From: BOG-908 sp964242115
GTDB lineage: Bacteria > Pseudomonadota > Alphaproteobacteria > Acetobacterales > Acetobacteraceae
Direction: 5' to 3'
Length of the DNA: 64,000 nt
NCBI GenBank assembly: GCA_964242115.1
Contig: CAXSZX010000006.1
Location: 62,001 to 126,000, forward strand
Position numbers and translations under genes: made by a program. Below, in pieces: positions 37,299 to 44,772 of the stretch. How positions within the stretch are numbered: position 1 is the first letter of the stretch; each line of letters opens with the position of its first letter. The notes beneath the pieces are model-generated. The model saw only the letters and a program-made list of their open reading frames with translations. It had not been told where the DNA came from and ran no database searches.

Positions 37299-38242
37299 CA
37301 AAAGCTCACGCGTGCGAAGGAACAAAAGTTTTTTGTTTCTTTTTTTCAAAAAAGAAAGCGCTTCTTTTTTGTAAAAAAGAAGCAAAAAACTTTTGTCTCC
37401 TGATCGCTGTGCTTGCCTGTTTCTCGGCTCACGCGCAGGCGCTGAAAGTCAGCACCTGGAACCTGAATTGGCTGACGTCGCGCAGCCGCATCGAAGCGCA
37501 TTTGCCGGCGGACGTGCGCGTGCGCGACCCGGAGGATTTTACGCTGCTGGCCGGATACGCGCGCAAGCTCGGCGCGGACGTCGTGGGCTTTCAGGAAGTG
37601 GACGGACCGCAAGCCGCCGCCCTCGTGTTCGACCCGGCCCGCTACACCATCGTCACCATCGACGAGCCCGTGGTGCAGCGCGTCGGCCTGGCGGTGCGGC
37701 GTGGCATCGGCGTCGAACGCCACGCGGACTACGCGGCGCTGGACGTGGAGCCAGGCGCCCGTTTCCCGCTGCGCGACGGGCTGGACGTGACGCTGACCCT
37801 GCCGGGCGGGCAGCGCCTGCGCGTGCTGGTGGTGCACCTGAAGACCGGCTGCCAGAACGACAACCTGGACCACGCCTCACGGCCGGCCTGCAGGCTGCTG
37901 GCGTTGCAGGTCCCTGCGCTGGCCGCCTGGGTGCACGCGCGCCAGCAGGACGGCGGCGCCTACCTGGTGATGGGCGACTTCAACCGGGTGTTGGACGAGC
38001 CCGAGGCGATGGGCGCGGCACTCGCGCAGGCCGCGCCGCTGCTGCGGGTGACGCAGGGCCGTGCCAACCCGTGCTGGGAGGGGGAGTCGTTCATCGACCA
38101 CATCCTGGTTGGTGGGCCTGCGCGGGGCTGGGTGGTGCCGGACAGCTTGCGGGTGCAGGTGTTCAGCGGGGGAGAGGACGACAAGCAGAGGCTGTCGGAT
38201 CATTGTCCGGTTTCGGTGCGGTTGGACCCGCAGAGGAAGTAA
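37295..38242 (+). CDS. Secreted endonuclease/exonuclease/phosphatase family protein, N-terminus built from repeat
   Basis: The EEP-fold domain is clear: VSTWNLNWL, VVGFQEVDGP, VVHLKTGC, YLVMGDFNRVLD and the catalytic LSDHCPV. Targets (nucleic acid, phosphoester) are unknown. A hydrophobic LLIAVLACFSAHAQA just before the domain is a signal-peptide core and cleavage site. Everything before it (about 35 residues) is translated from the rearranged repeat HR19, including the n-region KKEAKNFC. The only upstream start in frame is TTG 37295, overlapping the DUF2075 stop. The stop TAA comes from repeat HR20. Confidence 0.78.
   Translation: MTKAHACEGTKVFCFFFSKKKALLFCKKEAKNFCLLIAVLACFSAHAQALKVSTWNLNWLTSRSRIEAHLPADVRVRDPEDFTLLAGYARKLGADVVGFQEVDGPQAAALVFDPARYTIVTIDEPVVQRVGLAVRRGIGVERHADYAALDVEPGARFPLRDGLDVTLTLPGGQRLRVLVVHLKTGCQNDNLDHASRPACRLLALQVPALAAWVHARQQDGGAYLVMGDFNRVLDEPEAMGAALAQAAPLLRVTQGRANPCWEGESFIDHILVGGPARGWVVPDSLRVQVFSGGEDDKQRLSDHCPVSVRLDPQRK
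37317..37402. repeat. Hairpin repeat HR19 (A-half and B-half joined tip to tip)
   Basis: Order is inside-out: CAAAAGTTTTTTG, A hairpin, then AAAGCGC, B hairpin, AAAAACTTTTGTCTCC. The outer ends of two copies meet and the GC centre is absent. It is translated in frame as part of the EEP protein. Confidence 0.85.
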
Positions 38243-38382
38243 GCAAGGCCTTCTTTTTCTGAAGAAAAAGAAGCAAAAAGACTTTTGTCCGGCTGTCGCG
38301 GACCGTTCCACAATGCGCGCGCAAGGGAACAAAAGTTTTTTGGTTCTTTTTTTCAAAAAAGAACTGCTTGCTTGCTTGCTTT
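38240..38382 (+). repeat. Hairpin repeat HR20 (B to A, centre II)
   Basis: Starts with TAAGCAAGGCC, whose TAA is the EEP stop. The A end carries an expanded GCTTGCTTGCTTGCTT tetranucleotide run. Confidence 0.92.
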
Positions 38383-38441
38383 GCAATCCCAGTCCCGCCC
38401 CCCTATGTGCGCCGCCACGCACCACAACAGGGAGCCTCCTT

Positions 38442-38840
38442 ATGGCCTACACAGCGATCGCCACCACCACTGCCGGGCGCGACGGCCACGTCGACAGCTC
38501 CGACGGCGTGCTGCACCACGACCTCGCCATGCCCGGCTCGAAAAAGGCCGACGCCACCAACCCCGAGCAGCTGTTCGCCGCCGGCTACTCCGCGTGTTTC
38601 GGCTCGGCCATCATGGCGGTGGCAGGCGCCGGCAAGGTCAAGCCGGATGCCGTGCACGTGACGGCCGAGGTGACGCTGAACGTCAACGGCAACGACTACA
38701 GCCTGGCGGTCAAGCTGAAGCCGCGCATCGACGGCGTGGACCGCGCCACCGCGCAGGAGCTCGTCGACCGCGCCCACCAGGTCTGCCCGTATTCGAAGGC
38801 GACGCGGAACAACGTCCCCGTCGAGATCGAGCTGCAGTGA
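38442..38840 (+). CDS. ohr: Organic hydroperoxide resistance protein (Ohr/OsmC)
   Basis: Thiol peroxidase reducing organic hydroperoxides, using lipoylated protein as reductant in known members. 132 residues from ATG 38442 (GGGAG 8 nt upstream). The peroxidatic Cys is in NPEQLFAAGYSACFGSAI and the resolving Cys in HQVCPYSKATRNN. It leads a three-gene unit with 4-nt overlaps. A MarR-type OhrR was not found nearby. Confidence 0.94.
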   Translation: MAYTAIATTTAGRDGHVDSSDGVLHHDLAMPGSKKADATNPEQLFAAGYSACFGSAIMAVAGAGKVKPDAVHVTAEVTLNVNGNDYSLAVKLKPRIDGVDRATAQELVDRAHQVCPYSKATRNNVPVEIELQ

Positions 38841-39679
38841 GCGGCACCGCGTCCGCCGGCGCCGCCCCGGCCGGGACGGCTGGAGCTGCCCCTGCCGGGG
38901 CGGCTCGAGTGGCTCCCGGGGCGGCAGGGTTGGCTTTGGTCACCGGCGCCACCGCCGGCTTCGGCGCCGCCATCGCGCGCCGGCTTGCCGCCGACGGGTG
39001 GCGCGTGGTCGCCACCGGGCGGCGCCAGGACCGGCTGGATGCACTCGCCGCCGAGCTGGGCAACGCGGTGCTGCCATTCGCCCTCGACGTCACCGACGCG
39101 TCGCGCGTGGCTGCGTTGGCGGACGACCTGCCGGAAGGCTGGCGGGACGTGGACGTGCTGGTGAACAACGCCGGCCTGGCGCTCGGTCTGGCACCCGCCC
39201 AGGAGTCAGAAGCCGCCGACTGGGACCGGATGGTGGCCACCAACGTCACCGGCCTGATCCACATGACGCGCGCGTTGCTGCCCGGCATGGTGGCGCGCAA
39301 CCGCGGCCACGTGGTCAACCTCAGCAGCATCGCCGCCACCTACCCCTACCCGGGCGGCCACGTGTACGGCGCCACCAAGGCGTTCGTCACCCAGTTCACG
39401 CTGAACCTGAAAGCGGACCTGGTGGGCAGCAACGTGCGCGTCACCAGCATTGAGCCGGGCTTGTGCGGCGGCACCGAGTTCTCCGCCGTGCGATTCGGCG
39501 GCGACCAGGCGCGCGCCGACGCCGTCTACAAGGGCACCACGCCGCTGACCGCCGAGGACATCGCCGAGGCGGTCGGCTGGGTTGTGCGCCTGCCCGCCCA
39601 CGTAAACGTCAACCGGGTGGAGATGATGCCCACCTGTCAGGCGCCGGCGCCGCTGACGGTGAAGCGGACCGGCAATTGA
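38837..39679 (+). CDS. SDR oxidoreductase, YdfG-like
   Basis: NADP-dependent short-chain dehydrogenase, closest in motifs to the YdfG 3-hydroxy-acid/malonic semialdehyde reductase group. 280 residues from GTG 38837 (GTGA overlap with ohr). An Ala/Gly/Pro-rich N-terminal extension of about 33 residues precedes the Rossmann motif TGATAGFGAAIARRL. Then NNAGLALGLAPAQ, catalytic Ser (NLSSIA) and YGATK, and EPGLCGGTEFS, which is typical of YdfG. Confidence 0.88.
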   Translation: MSGTASAGAAPAGTAGAAPAGAARVAPGAAGLALVTGATAGFGAAIARRLAADGWRVVATGRRQDRLDALAAELGNAVLPFALDVTDASRVAALADDLPEGWRDVDVLVNNAGLALGLAPAQESEAADWDRMVATNVTGLIHMTRALLPGMVARNRGHVVNLSSIAATYPYPGGHVYGATKAFVTQFTLNLKADLVGSNVRVTSIEPGLCGGTEFSAVRFGGDQARADAVYKGTTPLTAEDIAEAVGWVVRLPAHVNVNRVEMMPTCQAPAPLTVKRTGN

Positions 39680-40563
39680 AACCCAAGGCAGCCCGCAAGC
39701 TGCTCGAGCGCTACCGCGTCACCGACGGGGCGGCGTTCCGCCTGTCCAACCAAGACCCCGCCGACCGCGGCGGCGGCATCGTCGATCACGACGAGCTGGA
39801 CGCCCTGCTGGCCGCCGGCGTGGCGCGGCTGTCCGAGCTGCAGGGTCGCCTGTACGCAGCCGACACCTGGTCCTTGTTGGTGGTGCTGCAGGCGATGGAC
39901 GCCGCCGGCAAGGACGGCACCATCAAGCATGTGATGACCGGGGTGAACCCGCAGGGCGTGGTGGTCACCTCCTTCAAGCAGCCTGGACCAGAAGACCTGG
40001 CGCACGGCTTCCTGTGGCGGGTGCACGCCCACGCGCCGGCGGCCGGGCGGATCGCCGTTTTCAATCGCAGCCATTACGAGGACGTGCTGGTCGCCCGCGT
40101 GCACCCGGAGCTGCTGGACCACGCGCATTTACCGCCGGCGCTGCGCGGCAAGAAGTTCTGGCGCCACCGGCTGGAGGACATCGCGACCTTCGAGAGCTAC
40201 CTGGTCCACCAGGGCACCGCAGTGGTGAAAATCTTCCTTCATCTCAGCCGCGAGGAACAGAGACGACGCTTCCTCAGCCGCATCGACACGCCGCACAAGA
40301 ATTGGAAGTTCAGCGCCGCGGACATCAAGGAACGCGATTACTGGGATGGCTACCAAACCGCCTACGAGCAGGCGATCGCTGCGACTGCAACGGCGCACGC
40401 GCCCTGGTACGTAGTGCCGGCAGACAACAAGCCGTTTGCGCGTTTGGTGGTGGCGGAGGCGATGATCGACGCTTTGAATGAGATGAAGCTGGAGGAACCT
40501 TCGCCGCCTGAGGCGGAGTGCAAGCTGTTGGCTGAAGCAAAGGTTCGGTTGGAGGCGGAGTAA
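39676..40563 (+). CDS. ppk2: Polyphosphate kinase 2 family protein
   Basis: Transfers phosphate between polyphosphate and nucleotides. 295 residues from TTG 39676, overlapping the SDR stop (TTGA). Walker A-like MDAAGKDGTIKHVM, TGVNPQGVVVTSFKQP, the Walker B/lid features FNRSHYEDVLVARVHP and HLSREEQRRRFLSRI. It belongs to the single-domain PPK2 family; whether it favours NDP or NMP cannot be told. Its TAA stop is the start of a truncated repeat end (GTAAGCAAGCGCC). Confidence 0.93.
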   Translation: MKPKAARKLLERYRVTDGAAFRLSNQDPADRGGGIVDHDELDALLAAGVARLSELQGRLYAADTWSLLVVLQAMDAAGKDGTIKHVMTGVNPQGVVVTSFKQPGPEDLAHGFLWRVHAHAPAAGRIAVFNRSHYEDVLVARVHPELLDHAHLPPALRGKKFWRHRLEDIATFESYLVHQGTAVVKIFLHLSREEQRRRFLSRIDTPHKNWKFSAADIKERDYWDGYQTAYEQAIAATATAHAPWYVVPADNKPFARLVVAEAMIDALNEMKLEEPSPPEAECKLLAEAKVRLEAE

Positions 40564-40673
40564 GCAAGCGCCGTTTTTCACGACGTGAACTCGGTGCCGG
40601 CCAACTTGCGTGACAGCGCTATGATCTCGCTAGTCACGCGTCGCGCTGGCTCACTTCCGAGCTTGCGGAACCG

Positions 40674-40809
40674 AGAAAGCAAGGTCGTCTTTTTCGGGTA
40701 AAAGAAGCGAAAAGATTTTGTCTCCGCTGTTGCGGAACTTCCGACAGCATTCCATCCAAGAGAACAAAAGTTTTTCGGTTCTTTTTTCCAAAAGAGAACT
40801 GCTTGCTTG
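40674..40809 (+). repeat. Hairpin repeat HR21 (B to A, centre II)
   Basis: Full copy between convergent ppk2 and the GT87 gene. A separate outer-end fragment (TAAGCAAGCGCC, 40561-40572) lies at the ppk2 stop 100 nt away, suggesting one earlier element split by intervening DNA. Confidence 0.88.
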
Positions 40810-40821
40810 TTGTTTCGCCGA

Positions 40822-42012
40822 TCAGGCGTCGCGGCGCCCAGCCCAAACCACCAGAGAAAACATGCAAGCGATCGAAGCCAAGCCCAGCGGCAAGAGCGCT
40901 GCCGCGGCAACCGGCCGTGCCAGCATCGGTGCCAGGAACACGAACACCAGGCCGGATTTCTGCCAGGGCGCAAACCCGTGCTGCCGCGCGTAGGACACGA
41001 CCAGTGCTATGGCCGGGCCAAGCAGCACCATGTCGTAGTCCAGGCAGTACGGCGTGGTCAGCAGCGCGCCGGCGAGCAGTGCTGCTCCTTTCAGCCTGAC
41101 ATCGCAGTTTGATCGCCAAAGCCGGACGATCAGCCCCAGCACGAGCAGCGATGCCACGGCCTGAACGGCCCAGGCCACGTCGATGCCGGCGCCCCACATG
41201 CGCGCCGCGGCAAACACGCTTTGCAGCTTTTCCCATCCCGCGGCGCCGCTCTCCAGCACCACCGTGCGGGTGAACCCCATGCCGGCGCGGAACGCCCACC
41301 ACGGTGCGGTGCCGAAGGCTGCGATGCTGGCCAGCGTCATCGCCACCACGGTTGCCGCCGCCGACGCGACCGCCCGCCAATGCCAGCCGGCCAGCAAGGC
41401 GAGGGGCACCGCCAGCCCGAACTGCGGCTTGTAGGCGCATAGCCCGAACAGCACGCCGGCCAGCCACTCGCGGCGCGGCAGGCAGACCACGGCCGCGCCC
41501 ATCAGCGCTGCGGTCAGGAAGCCGTTCTGTCCGTGGCCGAGGTTCACGTATACCGCGGGGAAGGCCAGCGCGCAGGCCAGCGACAGCCGGCCGGGCAGGA
41601 TGACGCGGATGGCGGCGGCGTAGCAGGCGAGCGTGCCGAGCTGCCAGACGGCGAGCGCCGGCAGGTATGGCATGAGCGCTGCGGCCGCAGCCACGAACAG
41701 GAAGTATGGCGGGTAGTGCCAGAAATCGAGCGGTTGCGTCGGGCCGAACAGCACCTGCTCGGGCACCTCGTGGTGGAACTGGTCGAACGGCACCGCCGGG
41801 TGGCCCGCCAGCACGGCGCGGCCGGCCAGCCAGGTCTGGCTGAAATCCGTACCGACCGGCTTGCCGGACATGTCGAGCGCGCCGTGCGCGGTGGCCAGCA
41901 CGAACCCGATGATGGCGACGTAGAGGGCGATCAGCGTCAGGCTGTAGATGCGCAGGCGCGAGGGAGTCAGCCACTCGCCGTCCCGCAGCCATACGATGGC
42001 GGACGCCGTCAC
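40822..42012 (-). CDS. GT87/DUF2029 membrane glycosyltransferase
   Basis: About 396 residues from GTG 42012, with 10-11 membrane helices. GT-C features of the DUF2029 mannosyltransferase-like family: an early Asp in the first periplasmic loop (KPVGTDFSQTWLAGRAVLAG), HYPPYFLFVAAAAALMP, the NLGHGQNGFLTAALMG helix-loop and LCAYKPQFGLAVPLALLAGW. Likely uses a polyprenyl-phosphate sugar donor; the acceptor is unknown. The start is uncertain (42105 is also open). Confidence 0.85.
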   Translation of the reverse strand: MTASAIVWLRDGEWLTPSRLRIYSLTLIALYVAIIGFVLATAHGALDMSGKPVGTDFSQTWLAGRAVLAGHPAVPFDQFHHEVPEQVLFGPTQPLDFWHYPPYFLFVAAAAALMPYLPALAVWQLGTLACYAAAIRVILPGRLSLACALAFPAVYVNLGHGQNGFLTAALMGAAVVCLPRREWLAGVLFGLCAYKPQFGLAVPLALLAGWHWRAVASAAATVVAMTLASIAAFGTAPWWAFRAGMGFTRTVVLESGAAGWEKLQSVFAAARMWGAGIDVAWAVQAVASLLVLGLIVRLWRSNCDVRLKGAALLAGALLTTPYCLDYDMVLLGPAIALVVSYARQHGFAPWQKSGLVFVFLAPMLARPVAAAALLPLGLASIACMFSLVVWAGRRDA

Positions 42013-42089
42013 CCCAGGACAAAAAGATGCAGAAGACAGTGCGGGAATGCGAACCTCCGTACCTCTCGTTACGTTAACGCACAATCCTC

Positions 42090-42156
42090 TACAGCGCGAA
42101 CCCAAGAAACAAAAGTTTTTTGGTTCTTTTTTTCAAAAAAGAACCGCTGGCCTTGC
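42090..42156 (+). repeat. Hairpin repeat HR22 (A-half)
   Basis: Only CAAAAGTTTTTT plus the A hairpin and GAACCGCTGGCCTTGCC; no centre or B arm. Between the GT87 start and lptF. Confidence 0.85.
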
Positions 42157-42162
42157 CGTGCT

Positions 42163-42191
42163 TTGTGCGCCCGCTCCCCCTCCGCTATGCT
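42163..42191 (+). promoter_or_regulatory. lptF: Weak promoter candidate for lptF
   Basis: TTGTGC (42163-42168), 17-nt spacer, TATGCT (42186-42191). Transcription would begin only a few bases before ATG 42201, implying an almost leaderless message. Confidence 0.25.
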
Positions 42192-42200
42192 CCCCCTCCA

Positions 42201-43343
42201 ATGATTACCCAGCTAGACCGCTACATCCTGCGGCAACTCCTGGCCTCCCTGCTCGCGGTCACCACCGCCCTCGTGGCGCTGATCTGGCTTACCCAGTCGC
42301 TCAGGTTCGTCGAGCTGGTGGTCAACCGCGGCCTCAGCCTGCGGGTGTTCCTGCAGTTGACCGGCCTGCTGGTGCCCAACTTCGTCGCCGTCATCCTGCC
42401 GATCACCACCTTCATGGCGGTGCAGTTCTTCGTCTACCAGCGGCTCTCCGGCGACCGCGAGCTCACGGTCATGCGCTCGGCCGGCCTTTCGCAATGGGCG
42501 CTGTCGCGTCCTGCGCTGATCGCTGCGGGCCTCGCCATGGCGGCCGGCTTCGCGCTCAACCTCTGGGTGGTGCCGGCCAGCAACACCGCGTTCAAGGAGT
42601 TCCAGTTCGAGCTGCGCAACAAGGTGGCCGCCTTCCTGCTGCAGGAGGGCGTGTTCACCGCCATCTCCGACCAGCTCACCGTCTACATCCGCACCCGCGA
42701 CACCGACGGCACGCTGCACGGAATCATGGTCGAGGACGACCGCCAGTCCAACACCCACGCCACCATCCTGTCGCAAAGCGGCCGCTTGGTGGCCGACGGC
42801 GACACGCCGCGCGTGCTGCTAGAGGACGGGTCGCGCCAGGTGATCGACGGCAAGACCGGCCGGCTGGACGTGCTGACCTTCGCCGAGGACACCGTGGACC
42901 TGGCCAGCGGCAAGGGTGCCGACGCACAGCGCGCGCGCGACGACAGCGAGATGAGCATGCACGAGCTGCTGCACCCTGGCGCCGACGCTGTCGCCAGGGG
43001 CGACGCCGGCAAGTTTCTGGTGGAGGCCAACCGCCGGCTGACCCAGCCGCTCACCACGCTCGGGTTCAGCCTCATAGCACTCGTGTCCGTGCTGACCGGC
43101 AGCTTCCGCCGCGCGGGCAGCCTGTGGCGGCCGCTGGCCTCCGTGCTGACGCTGGTGGGCCTGGTGGTGCTGGGGCTGACGGCGCAAAGCGTGGCCACGC
43201 GGCACCCGGCGCTGGTGGTGCTGATCTGGGTGCAGGCGACGCTACCCGGATTAGCCTGCGCGTGGGTGCTGTTCGCGCCGGGAGTGTTGGCGGGCAAGCA
43301 GGCGCGGCGGCTGGCGGCGCCGGCGGCGCAGTTGGCAGCGTAA
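42201..43343 (+). CDS. lptF: LPS export ABC transporter permease LptF
   Basis: Inner-membrane half-transporter which with LptG and LptB extracts LPS toward LptC/A. 380 residues from ATG 42201; family start MITQLDRYILRQLLASLLAV. Six helices with a periplasmic beta-jellyroll in the middle (VYIRTRDTDGTLHGIMVEDD). Lacks a usual ribosome binding site. The stop TAA is the end of repeat HR23. Confidence 0.95.
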   Translation: MITQLDRYILRQLLASLLAVTTALVALIWLTQSLRFVELVVNRGLSLRVFLQLTGLLVPNFVAVILPITTFMAVQFFVYQRLSGDRELTVMRSAGLSQWALSRPALIAAGLAMAAGFALNLWVVPASNTAFKEFQFELRNKVAAFLLQEGVFTAISDQLTVYIRTRDTDGTLHGIMVEDDRQSNTHATILSQSGRLVADGDTPRVLLEDGSRQVIDGKTGRLDVLTFAEDTVDLASGKGADAQRARDDSEMSMHELLHPGADAVARGDAGKFLVEANRRLTQPLTTLGFSLIALVSVLTGSFRRAGSLWRPLASVLTLVGLVVLGLTAQSVATRHPALVVLIWVQATLPGLACAWVLFAPGVLAGKQARRLAAPAAQLAA

Positions 43344-43490
43344 GAAAGCAAGCAGTTCTTTGTTGAAAAAACGAACCAGAAAACTTTTGCTCTCGTCGGG
43401 TGCGCCGTGGTGAAGCGTGGTGTTTCAGCCGTTCGCGACAGCCGCAGCAAAAGCTTTTTGCTTCTTTTTTTCGAAAAAGAAGACGCTTTC
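43341..43490 (-). repeat. Hairpin repeat HR23 (A to B, centre III)
   Basis: Starts TAAGAAAGCAAGCAG, giving lptF its TAA. The clearest centre III copy: GGTGCGCCGTGGTGAAGCG then TGGTGTTTCAGCCG and CGCGACAGCC. Lies between lptF and lptG, genes usually adjacent. Confidence 0.9.
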
Positions 43491-43516
43491 CCAACCTTGG
43501 TATAGTCCAGCACCGC

Positions 43517-44626
43517 ATGCGTTTCGCGCTCACCCTCTCCCTCTACATCGCCCGCCAGTTCACCTGGGCGGCCGTCGCCATGCTCTCGGCACTCTCGCTG
43601 CTGGTGATGCTGTTCGACTTCATCGAGCTGCTGCGCCGCGCCGCCCAGCGCACCGACGTCGGCTTCGGCCTGGTGGTCGAGATCGCACTGCTGAAGGTGC
43701 CGTACTACGCGTTGCAGATACTGCCCTTCGCCGTGCTGCTGGGCGGCATCGCGGCGTTCTGGCGCCTGACGCGGTCCTCCGAGCTGATCGTGGCGCGCGC
43801 CGCCGGCGTCTCGGCCTGGCACTTCCTCAGCCTGCCGGTGGCCGCCGCCATCGGGCTCGGCTTGCTCGCCTCGGCCGGGCTTTCGCCGCTCTCCTCGGTG
43901 ATGTTCGCCCGCGCGGAATCGCTCGACGACATCTACCTGCGCCACACCGGCCCGCTGTCGATCAGTGGCGGCCAGTTATGGCTGCGCCAGGCCGACCACG
44001 GGCTGGACCCGCAAGGCGTCGCCATCATCCACGCGCACGACGTGGCACTGCAGGGCAAGGTGGTGGCCACCAACGACATCAGCGTGTTCCGCCTGGACGG
44101 TGCCGACAAGCTGTTGAGCCGGGTGGAGGCAAAGCACGCGACGCTGGGCGGCAAGGCATGGCACCTGACCGGCGCGCGCACGCTGACGCCGGACCATCTG
44201 CCGGTGGTGGTGGGCGACATGAAGCTGCCGACCCAGTTGACCGCGGTGCGCGTGCAGGAAAGCTTCCAGTCGCCGGAGACGCTGTCGGTGTGGGCGCTTC
44301 CCGGCTTCATCCGGCTGCTGGAGAGTGCCGGCTTCTCGTCTGTACGCCACCGTCTGCACTTTCAGTCGCTGCTGGCCCTGCCGTTACTTTGTGGAACCAT
44401 GGCGCTGGTTGCCGCCGGCTTCTCCATGCGCCAGACAAGGCGAGGCGGCGTGGCCCGCATGGTGGGCTCGGGTGTTGCAGCGGGGTTCGTGTTGTTTACC
44501 GTCAGCAAGGTGGCCGAAGAGTTCGGACAATCCGGCGCGCTGCCGGCGGCGCTGGCGGCCTGGGCACCGGCGGCGGCGGGGCTGATGCTGTCGGTGTCGC
44601 TGCTGCTGCACCTGGAAGACGGCTAG
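43517..44626 (+). CDS. lptG: LPS export ABC transporter permease LptG
   Basis: Partner of LptF. 369 residues from ATG 43517; start MRFALTLSLYIARQFTWAAV. Six membrane helices, with RSSELIVARAAGVSAWHFL after helix 3 and a periplasmic jellyroll domain containing ISGGQLWLRQADHG. A TATAGT at 43501-43506 just upstream could be a -10, though no good -35 was seen. Confidence 0.95.
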   Translation: MRFALTLSLYIARQFTWAAVAMLSALSLLVMLFDFIELLRRAAQRTDVGFGLVVEIALLKVPYYALQILPFAVLLGGIAAFWRLTRSSELIVARAAGVSAWHFLSLPVAAAIGLGLLASAGLSPLSSVMFARAESLDDIYLRHTGPLSISGGQLWLRQADHGLDPQGVAIIHAHDVALQGKVVATNDISVFRLDGADKLLSRVEAKHATLGGKAWHLTGARTLTPDHLPVVVGDMKLPTQLTAVRVQESFQSPETLSVWALPGFIRLLESAGFSSVRHRLHFQSLLALPLLCGTMALVAAGFSMRQTRRGGVARMVGSGVAAGFVLFTVSKVAEEFGQSGALPAALAAWAPAAAGLMLSVSLLLHLEDG

Positions 44627-44636
44627 TGCGCGTGAG

Positions 44637-44772
44637 GCAGGGCAAGCGGTTCTTTTTTGACAAAAAGAACCAAAAAACTTTTGTTCCCTTGGGCGCGCGC
44701 TGCAGAAACCTCCGCGACAGCAGGGATGAAAGTCTTTTGCTTCTTTTCTTCAGAAAAGAAGGCCTTGCTTTC
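44637..44772 (-). repeat. Hairpin repeat HR24 (A to B, centre II)
   Basis: Complete copy between lptG and lptD. Centre II reads TTCCCTTGGGCGCGCGCTGC then ACCTCCGCGACAGCAGG. The B arm encodes the n-region of the LptD signal peptide. Confidence 0.9.
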
